A DNA stretch of 64,000 nucleotides from JAOSJT01 sp035362335 (GTDB lineage Bacteria > Bacteroidota > Ignavibacteria > SZUA-365), in assembly GCA_035362335.1 (NCBI GenBank), contig DAOSDL010000008.1, positions 71,704 to 135,703 of the forward strand, read 5' to 3'. Positions 1 to 8,790 of the stretch are shown in pieces (position 1 is the stretch's first letter; each line of letters opens with the position of its first letter). The position numbers were made by a program, and so were the translations under genes. The notes beneath the pieces were generated by a model, which made no database searches, was not told where the DNA came from, and saw only the letters and a program-made list of their open reading frames with translations.

Positions 1-501
1 TTTCGTCACATGCTCTGGGCCGACAGCAGTGTCTGGCACGCCATCGAAAGCAGCGAGGCCGCAGCCCGGGACGCTCGCACGCTCTCGCTGCTGCATCATC
101 TCCATCTTGTGCAATTCGCGTTTCTTCGACTGTGGACGCGGGCGGATTTGCCGACACCGAAGTTGGAGGCCTTTGAACGTCCCGAGGACATGATCGCGTG
201 GGCAAAGACGTACGGTCCCGCCTTGCGCGATTATCTCGACACGGTCGACGATGAGGCGGCGCAAGAACGCCTCGACGTTCCCTGGGCCCGCTATATGGAG
301 CAGCGCTACGGAACACCCGCGCGTGAAAGCACCTTGCTCGAAAGCATGCTCCAGGTGTGCTTCCATAGCCACTACCACCGCGCTCAGATCAACGCCCGGC
401 TGCGTGAACTCGGCAGCGAACCGCCGATGGTGGATTACATCGGCTGGGTGTGGCTCGGCAGACCCGTGGAAGCAGTGATACACAATGATGCGCAGGACTG
501 A
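1..501 (+). CDS. DinB-like four-helix metal-binding protein (5' end outside window)
   Basis: The reading frame is open to the first base of the window, so the true start probably lies upstream; the first ATG inside is at 10. The C-terminal part carries the DinB-type motif H-S-H-Y-H-R-A-Q (around residues 115-122 from that ATG), where the histidines of this family bind a divalent metal. The family includes DinB and bacillithiol/mycothiol transferases. The last bases overlap the region of the next gene's candidate starts, so the two may be co-transcribed. The substrate cannot be read from the sequence. Confidence 0.75.
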   Translation, partial: FRHMLWADSSVWHAIESSEAAARDARTLSLLHHLHLVQFAFLRLWTRADLPTPKLEAFERPEDMIAWAKTYGPALRDYLDTVDDEAAQERLDVPWARYMEQRYGTPARESTLLESMLQVCFHSHYHRAQINARLRELGSEPPMVDYIGWVWLGRPVEAVIHNDAQD

Positions 502-505
502 ACCC

Positions 506-1996
506 ATGCGCACCGTGTCGATGGTATGTCGTCTGTTCGTGATATTGCTGCAACTGTCGATGCTATCGTATTGTCTCATGGCGCAGACAGCGCCTGCCGT
601 GCTACTGCACGAACCATGCGAACAGCCCGATTTCGCTGCACGCGGCTGGTACGACAACACCGGACTGCAGCTGACATCGACGGAATCGTTACCGGGCGGC
701 ACATCCGCGCTCGAATTCCGTTTCGCGCAAGGAGCAAGTACACCGACGAGCGGCGGTGCCGCACGCTACCTTTTTCCACCTGCCGCAACCGTGTATCTCA
801 GTTACTGGGTGAAATACAGCGCGAATTGGGAAGGCTCGAATCGTCCCTACCATCCGCACGAGTTCCACTTTATTTCCACCGTGGATCACAAATGGATTGG
901 GCCGGCGGCCACGCATCTCACAACATACATCGAACAAAACGAGGGACGTCCGCTGCTCGCCATTCAGGATGCGTTGAATATCGACGAAACGAACATCGGT
1001 GTGGATCTCACCGGCGTCACCGAGCGGCGTGCCGTCGCGGGCTGCAATGGTTCGGGCGACGCATATCCCGCAGGTGACTGCTACCGCGCGGGCTCCACGC
1101 ATCGCAACGGCAAGGTGTGGGCGGCCGCCGAGATCATGTTCTCGGACGAGGCGGGTGAGCGCCATAAAAACCTGTGGCATTTCGTGGAAGCGCTTTTCCA
1201 GCTCAACAGCATCGTCGACGGAGTCGGCATTCCAGACGGACTGCTCAACATGTGGGTGGATGGAGAGCTTGTGGTCGACGCTCCCGGAGTGCTGCTGCGC
1301 ACAGGCCAGCATCCGGATATGGCATTCAATCAATTTCTTGTGGCGCCGTACATTGGCGACGGTTCGCCCGTAGACCAGCGGATGTGGGTGGATGAAATTC
1401 TGATCGCCACCGGACGCAGGGCCCTGCTCGCGGAGCCCGCACTGGTTTCACCACCGCATCGATCACGCGCAAGCGCAGCAATGGTGGATTTCGTCTGGAA
1501 TCCCGTGCCGGGCGCGATGTGGTACACGCTGGAAACCGCGGAGGACTCGCTGTTCGTCGCAGGTGCCCGCGAGGTTTCGCAAATCCCGTCCCCCTCCATC
1601 ACACTGCCCGCACCATCGGAGCAGCAAGCGCTGTGGTGGCGTGTGAGGGCGGAGAATCCGGCAGGTGCCGGTCCATGGAGTGCCGCACAGGTGCTTCTGC
1701 CCGATAACACCAGCGGCATGACGATCGGCACTGCTCCCACCTCGGTGCTGATTGAGGTGCATCCGCATCCCGTCCACCACAGCGCTACAATCACACTGAG
1801 ACTGGGATCGCCTCGTACTGTTTCGGTGGAATTGTACGACGTTCTTGGCCGCAAGCGGCTCGATGTATTCCACGGCCACATGCCTTCGGGAAGCATCGCA
1901 CTCCCTTTCACAACAAGGCATTGCTCCGCCGGCGTGTACCTTCTGCGTGTTACGAGTAGAGAAGGAACGACGACACATCCTATCGTGCTTCGATAG
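506..1996 (+). CDS. Secreted T9SS cargo protein with lectin-like domain and C-terminal sorting domain
   Basis: An N-terminal signal peptide (hydrophobic stretch FVILLQLSMLSYCLMA) is followed by a region of about 300 residues rich in aromatic and beta-type segments that looks like a jelly-roll/ConA-like fold of the sort seen in polysaccharide-binding or lyase proteins. A fibronectin-III-like segment follows at about residues 315-385 (WYTLETAEDSLF...WWRVRAENPAGAGPWS). The last 80 residues (HPHPVHHSATITLRL ... GVYLLRVTS) are a type A T9SS sorting domain, so the protein should be exported and attached by the system encoded at 36-40 kb. ATG codons at 485 and 488 are alternative starts overlapping the preceding gene. 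Enzymatic activity is not demonstrated by any recognised motif. Confidence 0.8.
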   Translation: MRTVSMVCRLFVILLQLSMLSYCLMAQTAPAVLLHEPCEQPDFAARGWYDNTGLQLTSTESLPGGTSALEFRFAQGASTPTSGGAARYLFPPAATVYLSYWVKYSANWEGSNRPYHPHEFHFISTVDHKWIGPAATHLTTYIEQNEGRPLLAIQDALNIDETNIGVDLTGVTERRAVAGCNGSGDAYPAGDCYRAGSTHRNGKVWAAAEIMFSDEAGERHKNLWHFVEALFQLNSIVDGVGIPDGLLNMWVDGELVVDAPGVLLRTGQHPDMAFNQFLVAPYIGDGSPVDQRMWVDEILIATGRRALLAEPALVSPPHRSRASAAMVDFVWNPVPGAMWYTLETAEDSLFVAGAREVSQIPSPSITLPAPSEQQALWWRVRAENPAGAGPWSAAQVLLPDNTSGMTIGTAPTSVLIEVHPHPVHHSATITLRLGSPRTVSVELYDVLGRKRLDVFHGHMPSGSIALPFTTRHCSAGVYLLRVTSREGTTTHPIVLR

Positions 1997-2055
1997 CTCT
2001 TGCAATTCCGCACTCCCCGGAGCATTTTTATTTTTTCCAAACAGCCTGAAGCCTT

Positions 2056-2571
2056 ATGCAGCAGTCACGGAAGTTTCTTCACCTTCATCGGGCCTCGCTC
2101 CTTGGCCTTGTATTCATTGCGGCTCTACTCGCATCGTGTTCCGAGGATGATCCCGGACCAGTGCCGCCAGTCACCCCACCCGAGACCGAAATCGAGGCGC
2201 GGGTGCTATCGCTGATCAACCAACACCGTGCCGGCAAAGGTCTACCCGCACTGGTCAGCAATGAAGTCGTGGTGAAGGAAGCGCGCGCACACAGCGGCAA
2301 CATGGCGAACAATGTGGTGGGTTTCGGTCATGACGGCTTTCAACAGCGCGTGCAGAATATTGGCGAGAGCATCACCGTGGCGGGCGCCGGAGAAAATGTG
2401 GCTTTCAATTTCGGCTTTACCGATCCCGCCTCGCAGGCAGTGACCGGCTGGCTCAACAGCAGCGGGCATCGGCAGAATATTGAAGGGAATTACGATCTCA
2501 CCGGCATCGGTGTTGTGAAGAACAGCAGCGGTACCTTGTACTTCACGCAGATTTTCGTGAAATCCCGCTGA
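2056..2571 (+). CDS. CAP/SCP-family extracellular lipoprotein
   Basis: The N-terminus is a lipoprotein signal ending in LLASC (Cys near residue 28), followed by a proline-rich linker and a CAP (cysteine-rich secretory protein, SCP/TAPS) domain: the N-terminal helix INQHRAGKGLPAL, the GxGENVAF segment and the WLNSSGHRQNI segment with the characteristic histidine are all present. Bacterial CAP proteins of about 130-170 residues are secreted or anchored and mostly of unknown function. It is transcribed away from sucD and is separated from it by a symmetrical terminator. Confidence 0.88.
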   Translation: MQQSRKFLHLHRASLLGLVFIAALLASCSEDDPGPVPPVTPPETEIEARVLSLINQHRAGKGLPALVSNEVVVKEARAHSGNMANNVVGFGHDGFQQRVQNIGESITVAGAGENVAFNFGFTDPASQAVTGWLNSSGHRQNIEGNYDLTGIGVVKNSSGTLYFTQIFVKSR

Positions 2572-2594
2572 AATCGCGGCAACGCGGAAACAGG

Positions 2595-2623
2595 AAGGGC
2601 GCGGGATTCAACCCGCGCCCTTT
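2595..2623. terminator. Bidirectional terminator hairpin between convergent genes
   Basis: An 11-bp perfect stem AAGGGCGCGGG / CCCGCGCCCTT with a 6-base loop (ATTCAA) and flanking A/T residues lies between the stop of the CAP lipoprotein (+) and the stop of sucD (-). The symmetric A-tract and T-tract suit both directions. Confidence 0.8.
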
Positions 2624-2654
2624 GTGCATACGCTCGAAACCGCGATGGCGGCTG

Positions 2655-3560
2655 CTACTTTCCGTTGGGCCGTTTCTGTCCCATTTCTTCGAGGCCCAAT
2701 GCCTTGGCCACGGTCACACCGATCACGGCGGGATTTTCCACCACGTGGATACCGGCCTGCTTCATGGCTTTCATTTTTTCCGCCGCAGTGCCTTTACCGC
2801 CCGCAATGATAGCACCGGCATGGCCCATGCGACGTCCGGGAGGCGCGGTGCGGCCAGCGATAAAGCCCACAACCGGCTTGGTCATGTTCTTCTTCACCCA
2901 TGCGGCGGCTTCCTCCTCGGCGGTTCCGCCGATTTCGCCGATCATCACCACGGCATCCGTCTCGGGATCCTCGTTGAAGAGCATGAGCGCATCGACGAAT
3001 TGCGTACCGATGATGGGGTCGCCGCCGATACCAATGCAAGTGCTTTGTCCGATACCCAGCTCGGAAAGCTGATTCACCGCTTCGTAGGTCAGGGTTCCGC
3101 TGCGGGAAACCACACCCACATGTCCCTTCTTGTGAATAAAGCCCGGCATGATACCCACCTTGGCTTTGCCCGGCGAGATGATGCCCGGGCAATTCGGCCC
3201 GATGAGCCGCACACCCTTCTGTTTCACGAACTCGAACGCCCGCGCCATATCGCGCGTGGGAATACCTTCGGTGATGCAGACGATGAGGGCGATACCCGCG
3301 TCGGCGGCTTCCATGATCGCATCGGCCGCTGCCACAGGGGGCACGAAGATCACGGAGACATTGGCTTTGACCTTCGCCACCGCATCCTTCACCGTGTTGA
3401 ACACCGGCAGCCCGAGATGCTCGCTACCGCCCTTGCCCGGTGTCACACCACCCACCACCTTCGTTCCGTATTCAATCATCTGCTGCGCGTGAAACGTGCC
3501 TTCCGATCCTGTGAATCCCTGGACGATCACACGACTCTTTTTGTCGATGAGTACACTCAT
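2655..3560 (-). CDS. sucD: Succinate-CoA ligase (ADP-forming) alpha subunit
   Basis: TCA-cycle enzyme subunit that binds CoA and carries the phosphohistidine. The N-terminal CoA-binding Rossmann domain (QGFTGSEGTFHAQQMIEYGT), the GPNCPGIISPG motif and the active-site RMGHAGAI segment with the phosphorylated histidine are intact. At 301 residues it has the usual family length. An upstream ATG at 3581 exists, but the start at 3560 (MSVLIDKKS) has GGAG six bases before it and matches the family N-terminus. The beta subunit gene sucC is not in this window, so the two subunits are not encoded together here. Confidence 0.97.
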   Translation of the reverse strand: MSVLIDKKSRVIVQGFTGSEGTFHAQQMIEYGTKVVGGVTPGKGGSEHLGLPVFNTVKDAVAKVKANVSVIFVPPVAAADAIMEAADAGIALIVCITEGIPTRDMARAFEFVKQKGVRLIGPNCPGIISPGKAKVGIMPGFIHKKGHVGVVSRSGTLTYEAVNQLSELGIGQSTCIGIGGDPIIGTQFVDALMLFNEDPETDAVVMIGEIGGTAEEEAAAWVKKNMTKPVVGFIAGRTAPPGRRMGHAGAIIAGGKGTAAEKMKAMKQAGIHVVENPAVIGVTVAKALGLEEMGQKRPNGK

Positions 3561-3606
3561 GCTCTTCTCCGCAGGTACCAATTTTTCGTGAAAACAGCTA
3601 GATTTA

Positions 3607-3637
3607 CAAAGCTATGGATTTCGCGCGCGTGAAACAA
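3607..3637 (-). promoter_or_regulatory. Promoter of sucD: TTG-N20-TAGCTTTG
   Basis: On the - strand TTG (3637-3635) is followed after exactly 20 bases by TAGCTTTG (3614-3607), a full match to the Bacteroidota -33/-7 consensus TTG / TAnnTTTG. The -7 element ends about 47 bases upstream of the sucD start codon. Confidence 0.7.
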
Positions 3638-3696
3638 CTGCGCGCGTTGCGCGAAACATTCCGCCCGCTTCACTGCGCACCTTCGAGGAGCACAAC

Positions 3697-4104
3697 ATGG
3701 ACAACACACGCAAAGAATTTCTCGAAGCCCTCGGCTATTCTCCCAAAGCCATCGATATTCTCGACCGCGAATTGCACATCGGCGACATGCCCACACCCAC
3801 CGCGCACGTGCGGCACCAGGCCCAATGCGGCGATGTGCTGATGCTGTCGCTGCGTATAGAACATGACATCATCGTCGACGCGGTGTTCCAGTACGCCGGC
3901 TGCGCGGGACTGCAAGCGTCCGCTTCGGGCATGACCGAAATGATACTCGGCATGCACGTGGACGAGGCCGAACGTCTCGATGTGCCCGATATTATCGGCT
4001 TTCTTGAAGGTATTCCCGAGAACAAGTACGAATGTGCCGAGGCCTCGCGGAACACGTTGCGGAAGGCCATCGCGGATTACCGCGCCCAGCGGCCCGCCGC
4101 GTAA
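3697..4104 (+). CDS. IscU/NifU-N-type iron-sulfur cluster scaffold-like protein
   Basis: The 135-residue protein aligns by motif to IscU: AQCGDV (Cys44 and Asp46), YAGCAG (Cys69) and YECAEASRNTLRKAIADY (Cys113, IscU KLHCSxLAEDAIKAAIADY). The three cluster-ligand cysteines and the aspartate are kept. The histidine that precedes the third cysteine in IscU is glutamate (Glu112) here, and an N-terminal helix of about 30 residues precedes the domain. A GAGGAG ribosome-binding site stands before ATG 3697. No isc or suf genes are next to it, so its partners are unknown. Confidence 0.85.
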   Translation: MDNTRKEFLEALGYSPKAIDILDRELHIGDMPTPTAHVRHQAQCGDVLMLSLRIEHDIIVDAVFQYAGCAGLQASASGMTEMILGMHVDEAERLDVPDIIGFLEGIPENKYECAEASRNTLRKAIADYRAQRPAA

Positions 4105-4185
4105 ATCACCGCGCGTCCACAGCGCTACGATGGGCACGGCGCCTTGCCATTTAGCCGTGGTGCTTCATCCGACCGGGAGGCGGGA

Positions 4186-4788
4186 TTACAATGTCACCGT
4201 CACGGTAATGGCCAATGCGGCTCCCAGCAGCATTTGCGCCATGAGTGTGTCGCCCGCTATCGGTTTCTTGTTGTTCATGCCCTGCGCAATGCCGACGGGA
4301 GTCCACCACGCCCAGGTGCAGCGATTGCCCATGATGTTGGTTTCGAAGGATCCGCGCGGTTCCCATCCGTTTTTCAAATCCAGCGTGTCCGCGTACACGT
4401 AGTACAGCGCATCCATACTCCACGTCCACCAGGCGATATTGAATGCCACCGCGGTGGGGAGCCCGGCGTACTCGTACAGAATCCAGCTTATCCCCGCCTG
4501 CACCATGGTTTGCAGCACTCGATATGCCGGCATCGAGGCCCCCGTGGCACGGACATGGTTGAATGCCACAAAATCGAAGAGGGAGAAGGTGATGGACGCT
4601 CCCGCGAGCCACAGCAGTTTCTCGCCGGTGGACGGCTGCACGCTGGAGGGAGCTTCGCCCCGCAGCGAGTCGGATTGCCAGACATTGGAAAGATGGATGG
4701 GCGTGTCGCGATACTGAGCTGTCGTGACCGACAGCGGCGTGAGCAGCAGTACGAACACGATAGGCAAGGTGAGGGAAGCGGGCATCAT
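4186..4788 (-). CDS. Multi-pass membrane protein of unknown function
   Basis: I do not recognise this protein. From the MM pair at 4788 it reads a signal-like hydrophobic N-terminus (LTLPIVFVLLLTPLSVTTA), then at least four further hydrophobic or amphipathic segments (LLWLAGASITFSLFDFVAF, ISWILYEYAGLPTAVAFNIAWW, LLGAALAITVTVTL). The segment NGWEPRG...NRCTWAWWTPVGIAQG is distinctive. It lies 63 bases after miaE and could be the last gene of that operon. The frame is open to an ATG at 4851, so the start is uncertain. Confidence 0.65.
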   Translation of the reverse strand: MMPASLTLPIVFVLLLTPLSVTTAQYRDTPIHLSNVWQSDSLRGEAPSSVQPSTGEKLLWLAGASITFSLFDFVAFNHVRATGASMPAYRVLQTMVQAGISWILYEYAGLPTAVAFNIAWWTWSMDALYYVYADTLDLKNGWEPRGSFETNIMGNRCTWAWWTPVGIAQGMNNKKPIAGDTLMAQMLLGAALAITVTVTL

Positions 4789-4851
4789 GGTACCATTCCC
4801 GAACGCGAGTGGTGATGGATAGTTATGTCCGAAATACGCCGGAGCGGTCAC

Positions 4852-5430
4852 TCATCCGTGCATGCGCGGCTCGTTGGGCAGCGCACGCACTATCTCGGCT
4901 TCGAGCAGCGACAATTCCTCGAGGCGCGCTTCGGCTTCGCGCGCGGACGAGCATTCACGAGCGAAGTGCATGAACATCGCATAATGCCGGGCCTCGGACG
5001 GCATGAGTTCCTCGAACAGCCGGCGTTCCTCGCAAGCGGGCAACGCGTCGATCAGCAGTTGAAAGCGCTCACAGGAGCGGGCTTCGATCAGAGCTGCGCA
5101 GATCAAGGCATCGAGCTGATAGGCTGGCTCGCCGCGTCGCACATATGCGAGCAATTGGTTGACGTAGGGGTCGGCAGTATCGCGTATCATCGCAGCGTTG
5201 CGGGCACGCAACACATGATGCACGCGATCGAGATGATCGAGTTCTTCCCGCGCGTGTGCGGTCATCGCATCCACCAATGCCGGAAGCATGGGATAGCGGT
5301 TGATAAAGGCGATGGCGGCCGCGGCCGCCTTTTTCTCGCAATGCGCATGATCACTGAGCAGCACATCGAGTTGCTCCACCGCCACGCGTGCCCACGCCGC
5401 ATTTGTCGCGCTCTTCAGATTGAGCATCAT
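4852..5430 (-). CDS. miaE: tRNA-(ms2io6A)-hydroxylase MiaE
   Basis: Di-iron, ferritin-like monooxygenase that hydroxylates the isopentenyl group of ms2i6A37 in tRNAs reading UNN codons. The diagnostic iron-ligand motifs are visible: EELDHLDRVHHVL (ExxH) and the later EARSCERF and PSEARHYAMF segments. The 192-residue length fits the family. ATG at 5430 overlaps the stop codon of the preceding gene (ATGA-type overlap), indicating translational coupling. The frame extends upstream without a stop through the neighbouring gene, but that part is antisense-like noise. Confidence 0.9.
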   Translation of the reverse strand: MMLNLKSATNAAWARVAVEQLDVLLSDHAHCEKKAAAAAIAFINRYPMLPALVDAMTAHAREELDHLDRVHHVLRARNAAMIRDTADPYVNQLLAYVRRGEPAYQLDALICAALIEARSCERFQLLIDALPACEERRLFEELMPSEARHYAMFMHFARECSSAREAEARLEELSLLEAEIVRALPNEPRMHG

Positions 5431-6686
5431 GTTTTCTGCTGCTTCTTCTTCGCCGCAGGGAAGAGAATGTTGTTCAGAATGAGACGATAGCCGGGACTGG
5501 TTTTGTGCAAGGACAAATCCGTCGGCGGATCTCCCACACGATGCTGATAATCCTCCGGGTCGTGCCCACCGTACCAGGTGAATGTCCCCCGCCCGAAATT
5601 GCCGTGCAGGTACTTCACCTCTTCGGTGCCTTCTTTTTGACCGAGGATCACCACGTGCTTTTTGATCAAATCCTTTTTGAATGCCGTGGTCTGTCCGAGA
5701 AAACCCGCGATGACATTGACATGATTTTGCGTCAGCATTGATGGCACCGGATCGTATTTCGCGGAAAAATCGAACAACGTGAAATAATCCGCGTCGGGAC
5801 GACCACCAAGCGCCGGCGTCATGTCGATATCGCTGTACTCGTACTCGTAGGGATTCATCACCAGCTTGAAATCGGTGAACGCGAAGGTTGCGGAGTAATC
5901 GAGTCGTTGCTGGCAATCGGGATCGGGCGGATCGCCGTCGAACATGCGGTCGCAAATATCGGTGTGCTCCGCAGCCAACGCGATGTCGTACGTGTCGGTG
6001 GCCGAGCACATGGCGAACATGAAACCGCCCCCGCCCACATATTCGCGAATCGCGCGCGCCACAGCTTTCTTCATCTCGCTGACCTTGGAATAGCCGAGGC
6101 GTTTGGCGGTGGATTCGTTGATGGCCACCTGCTGAATGTACCACGGGAAGGTGCCGAACTGCGCATAGAACTTTCCGTACTGTCCGGTAAAATCCTCGTG
6201 ATGCAGATGCAGCCAATCGTACTCCGCAAGTTTGCCGCGCAGCACTTCCTCGTCCCATACCTTATCATAGGGGACTTCCGCGTATTCCATCGCCAAGGTC
6301 ACCGCATCGTCCCAGGGTTGGAAATTGGGTGGAACATACACCGCGATCTTCGGTGCTTTTTCCAGACGCACCACTTCACTGTTGCTGTCCTGGCCCTCGA
6401 CTTCCGCAATGATGCCCGTAGCGGTGCTGCCATCGAGTGTGCTGAAGGCCACGCCTCGAACGCGACATTCCTGTTCGATAAAGGGATAATGCGGCATGAG
6501 AAAGGAACCGCCGCGGTAATTCAGCAACCAATCCACCTCAACACTGCGCGTCAGCACCCAGTACACGATGCCATAGGCCTTGAGATGATCGCTTTGTTGC
6601 AAATCCATCGGAATGAGAATATTCTGCTGCGCACGCACCGGCGCGACCAACAACAGAAGCAGGAATAGTGGGAGCATGCGCTTCAT
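5427..6686 (-). CDS. Conserved secreted protein of a Bacteroidota family (class I glutamine-amidotransferase-like fold suspected)
   Basis: A signal peptide (MKRMLPLFLLLLLVAPVRAQ) precedes a 400-residue domain starting ILIPMDLQQSDHLKAYGIVYWVL and containing WLLNYRGGSFLMP, WLHLHHEDFTGQYG and GGGFMFAMCSATDTYD. I recognise this as a widespread Bacteroidota family whose members are often labelled asparagine synthetase B. The sequence does not support that label: there is no N-terminal Cys2 nucleophile and no SGGxDS pyrophosphate loop. The GGGGFMFAMC segment resembles the nucleophile elbow of glutamine-amidotransferase-like or PIG-L/BPL-type sugar-peptide folds, which is only a suggestion. It overlaps the upstream TPR gene by one base and miaE by four. 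Confidence 0.75.
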   Translation of the reverse strand: MKRMLPLFLLLLLVAPVRAQQNILIPMDLQQSDHLKAYGIVYWVLTRSVEVDWLLNYRGGSFLMPHYPFIEQECRVRGVAFSTLDGSTATGIIAEVEGQDSNSEVVRLEKAPKIAVYVPPNFQPWDDAVTLAMEYAEVPYDKVWDEEVLRGKLAEYDWLHLHHEDFTGQYGKFYAQFGTFPWYIQQVAINESTAKRLGYSKVSEMKKAVARAIREYVGGGGFMFAMCSATDTYDIALAAEHTDICDRMFDGDPPDPDCQQRLDYSATFAFTDFKLVMNPYEYEYSDIDMTPALGGRPDADYFTLFDFSAKYDPVPSMLTQNHVNVIAGFLGQTTAFKKDLIKKHVVILGQKEGTEEVKYLHGNFGRGTFTWYGGHDPEDYQHRVGDPPTDLSLHKTSPGYRLILNNILFPAAKKKQQKT

Positions 6687-8542
6687 CAGGAATTTCCCTT
6701 GCGTAAACGTACGATACTATCCCGCGCCTGCGGCACGTAAGGCGAATTGGGATACTCATCCAACAAGCGCTGGTACAAGACCATCGCGCCTGCGGCATCA
6801 TTCAACTGTACTTCAGTGAGCACTGCGTGCAGAAAGAGTCCGCGGTCTCGCAGGAAGCTCTCGCCGCGCTGCGCAAGAAATTCCGCATACACAGCAGACG
6901 CCGCCGCGTGGCGTCCCATCCGTTCCAACACCGCGGCACGACTGAGATAGCAGAGGTCCACCACCTCGCTCGAGGCGTATTCGCCGATAATCTGCTGGAG
7001 GAGTGCGTCGGCCTCGGAGAGTTTGCGTTGCCTTTCGAGAAACAATGCTTGCGCGTAGCGTTGCAACGGCACTTCACCGGGCGAGCGATACTGGTGAATC
7101 ATCGCCGAGAGTTCCAGCGCATCGTTGGCGATGTCTGTGCCGACGTCCTCGGTCAGTGGCTGCAGTTCGCTGAGAGCTGTGTCGAAGCGTCCCTGGAAGA
7201 AATGCACTTCAGCAATGCGGAAGCGCACGCCATTGCGCCCCTTTTCGTCGAGCTGCGGCGAAAGAAGTACGGCATCGTATTGCGTGATGGCGGCTTCCAG
7301 ATCACCACGCGCAACATGAATGTCGCCAATCAGGATGTCGGCATCCGCTTTGCCGAACACCGCCGCGCGATTGCCGGCTATACCTTGCAGCGCGCGCAGC
7401 GCACCATCCGTATCGCCGAACCAGTGATAGGTGATATACCCGATGCGATACTGACTCTCGCTCGCCATCGGATGCGAGGTATGCTTTCTTACAATATCCT
7501 CGTACAGTGAGATCACACCGCGATAGGCCGGCATGGCTTCCGAACCACTGGACGTGCTGCCCTGCGCATTCAATTCGGCGGGAACACCCTGCTGCTCCTG
7601 CAGCGCTTCCATGCAGCGCGCGTAATGATATTCGGCTTGTGGAAGAAACTGCGCCTTTTCGTATTTCTCGATAATCCAGCGATACGCATCGGCGGCGACA
7701 CGGAAGGCGCCATCGTCGAATGCTCGACCGGCGAAGCGCAGTACCTCCATGCCGCCTGCGTTTTTCAAACGATCCACTTCGCGCACCACGGCGAAGGCCT
7801 CGCCGTATTGCTTGCGTTCCTGATACAGCCAGGACAGGAGGTACTGAAGCGACACATCATCCGAATGGCGTTTCACCGCGGCTTGCGTACGCCGCAATGC
7901 GCTTTCGATGCCGTCAATCACTTCGGAAAACATGGCGATCTGCTGCTGAATCTGATACAGCGACTGCGGCACGGCGCGCAGGTACTCGAGGTATTCGTCC
8001 ATCGCGCCATCGAAATCCATGTTCATCGCGCAGGCGCGTGCGATCTCGAATGTGAACATCTGCGGAGCGCGCAATTCCTCACGCCCTTCGCGCAGATACT
8101 CCACAGCCAACGGATAAAGACGCGCATTGAGACAGTGATCCGCGATCAGGCCATAGGTCTGCCCGTTCTTCGGATTCAACGCGATCGCCTTCTTCCAATC
8201 GGCGCGGGCGCTGTCCACCTTTTCCATCAGTACATACACACCGCCGCGATGTACCAGCAGTTGTTCGTCGGCGGGGAATCGGCGGATTCGCTCGCCAAGC
8301 AGCGCCACCGCTTCGGTGTACTGCTTCAGCGCGAGGAGACAGCGACGCACGCCTTCGAAATAGGCGCTGTTGTCCGGTTTGGCGGCGAAGAGATCGCGGT
8401 AATACCGCAGAGCTTCGTCATGCTTGCCAGCCTGTTCGTACACTTGCGCAAGCCGCAGCGTATTGCGTTCATCCGCCACCTGGGCGTGCGTGAGCGCGGT
8501 AAACACCACGGCGAGCAGCATCACTCGAAACACATGTATCAT
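6686..8542 (-). CDS. Secreted or periplasmic TPR-repeat protein
   Basis: The start at 8542 (MIHVFRVMLLAVVFTALTHAQ) gives a clear signal peptide; the frame is open further upstream to 8668. The 618-residue protein is built of tetratricopeptide repeats, for example LAQVYEQAGKHDEALRYYRDLFAAKPD, QYRIGYITYHWFGDTDGALRALQ and LYQRLLDEYPNSPYVPQARDSI at the C-terminus, the last being the YbgF/BamD-like type. It is the first gene of a coupled set with the secreted family protein and miaE. Its role is probably as a scaffold in the cell envelope; no catalytic motif is seen. Confidence 0.82.
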   Translation of the reverse strand: MIHVFRVMLLAVVFTALTHAQVADERNTLRLAQVYEQAGKHDEALRYYRDLFAAKPDNSAYFEGVRRCLLALKQYTEAVALLGERIRRFPADEQLLVHRGGVYVLMEKVDSARADWKKAIALNPKNGQTYGLIADHCLNARLYPLAVEYLREGREELRAPQMFTFEIARACAMNMDFDGAMDEYLEYLRAVPQSLYQIQQQIAMFSEVIDGIESALRRTQAAVKRHSDDVSLQYLLSWLYQERKQYGEAFAVVREVDRLKNAGGMEVLRFAGRAFDDGAFRVAADAYRWIIEKYEKAQFLPQAEYHYARCMEALQEQQGVPAELNAQGSTSSGSEAMPAYRGVISLYEDIVRKHTSHPMASESQYRIGYITYHWFGDTDGALRALQGIAGNRAAVFGKADADILIGDIHVARGDLEAAITQYDAVLLSPQLDEKGRNGVRFRIAEVHFFQGRFDTALSELQPLTEDVGTDIANDALELSAMIHQYRSPGEVPLQRYAQALFLERQRKLSEADALLQQIIGEYASSEVVDLCYLSRAAVLERMGRHAAASAVYAEFLAQRGESFLRDRGLFLHAVLTEVQLNDAAGAMVLYQRLLDEYPNSPYVPQARDSIVRLRKGNS

Positions 8543-8748
8543 CGGCCTACCATATGCGTGCGTTGGGACCATTATGTAAATATGGCGGATTCGGCATGAA
8601 CCCGCAATGAGTACCAAGGATTTCACCCACGTTCGACATTGCGCCGGGGCGAACATCCATGGAAGCATCCAACGGGTATTGCTGGAGCGGAATTCTCCCG
8701 AATCCCCTGGTGTTGTACTCTTCTCCCGACGGGTCGCATCGAATGAGG

Positions 8749-8778
8749 TTGCGGAATCAGCCGCGCGGGTGTAACTTG
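8749..8778 (+). promoter_or_regulatory. Promoter of dxr-rseP: TTG-N20-TAACTTG
   Basis: TTG at 8749-8751 and TAACTTG at 8772-8778 are separated by 20 bases. The -7 element lies only 12 bases before the dxr start codon at 8791, so the 5' leader must be a few bases at most. No Shine-Dalgarno sequence is visible. Confidence 0.65.
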
Positions 8779-8790
8779 ATAAGTTTGAAC

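Noticed and set aside
5427..6686. Asparagine synthetase B
   Set aside because: No glutaminase Cys2 and no ATP pyrophosphatase loop; the protein has a signal peptide.
8659..8790. A 44-codon N-terminal extension of dxr
   Set aside because: It lacks similarity to the family and would begin upstream of the promoter found at 8749-8778.
8690..8790. A possible riboswitch before dxr
   Set aside because: No conserved TPP, FMN or other aptamer core is visible, and the promoter leaves almost no leader.
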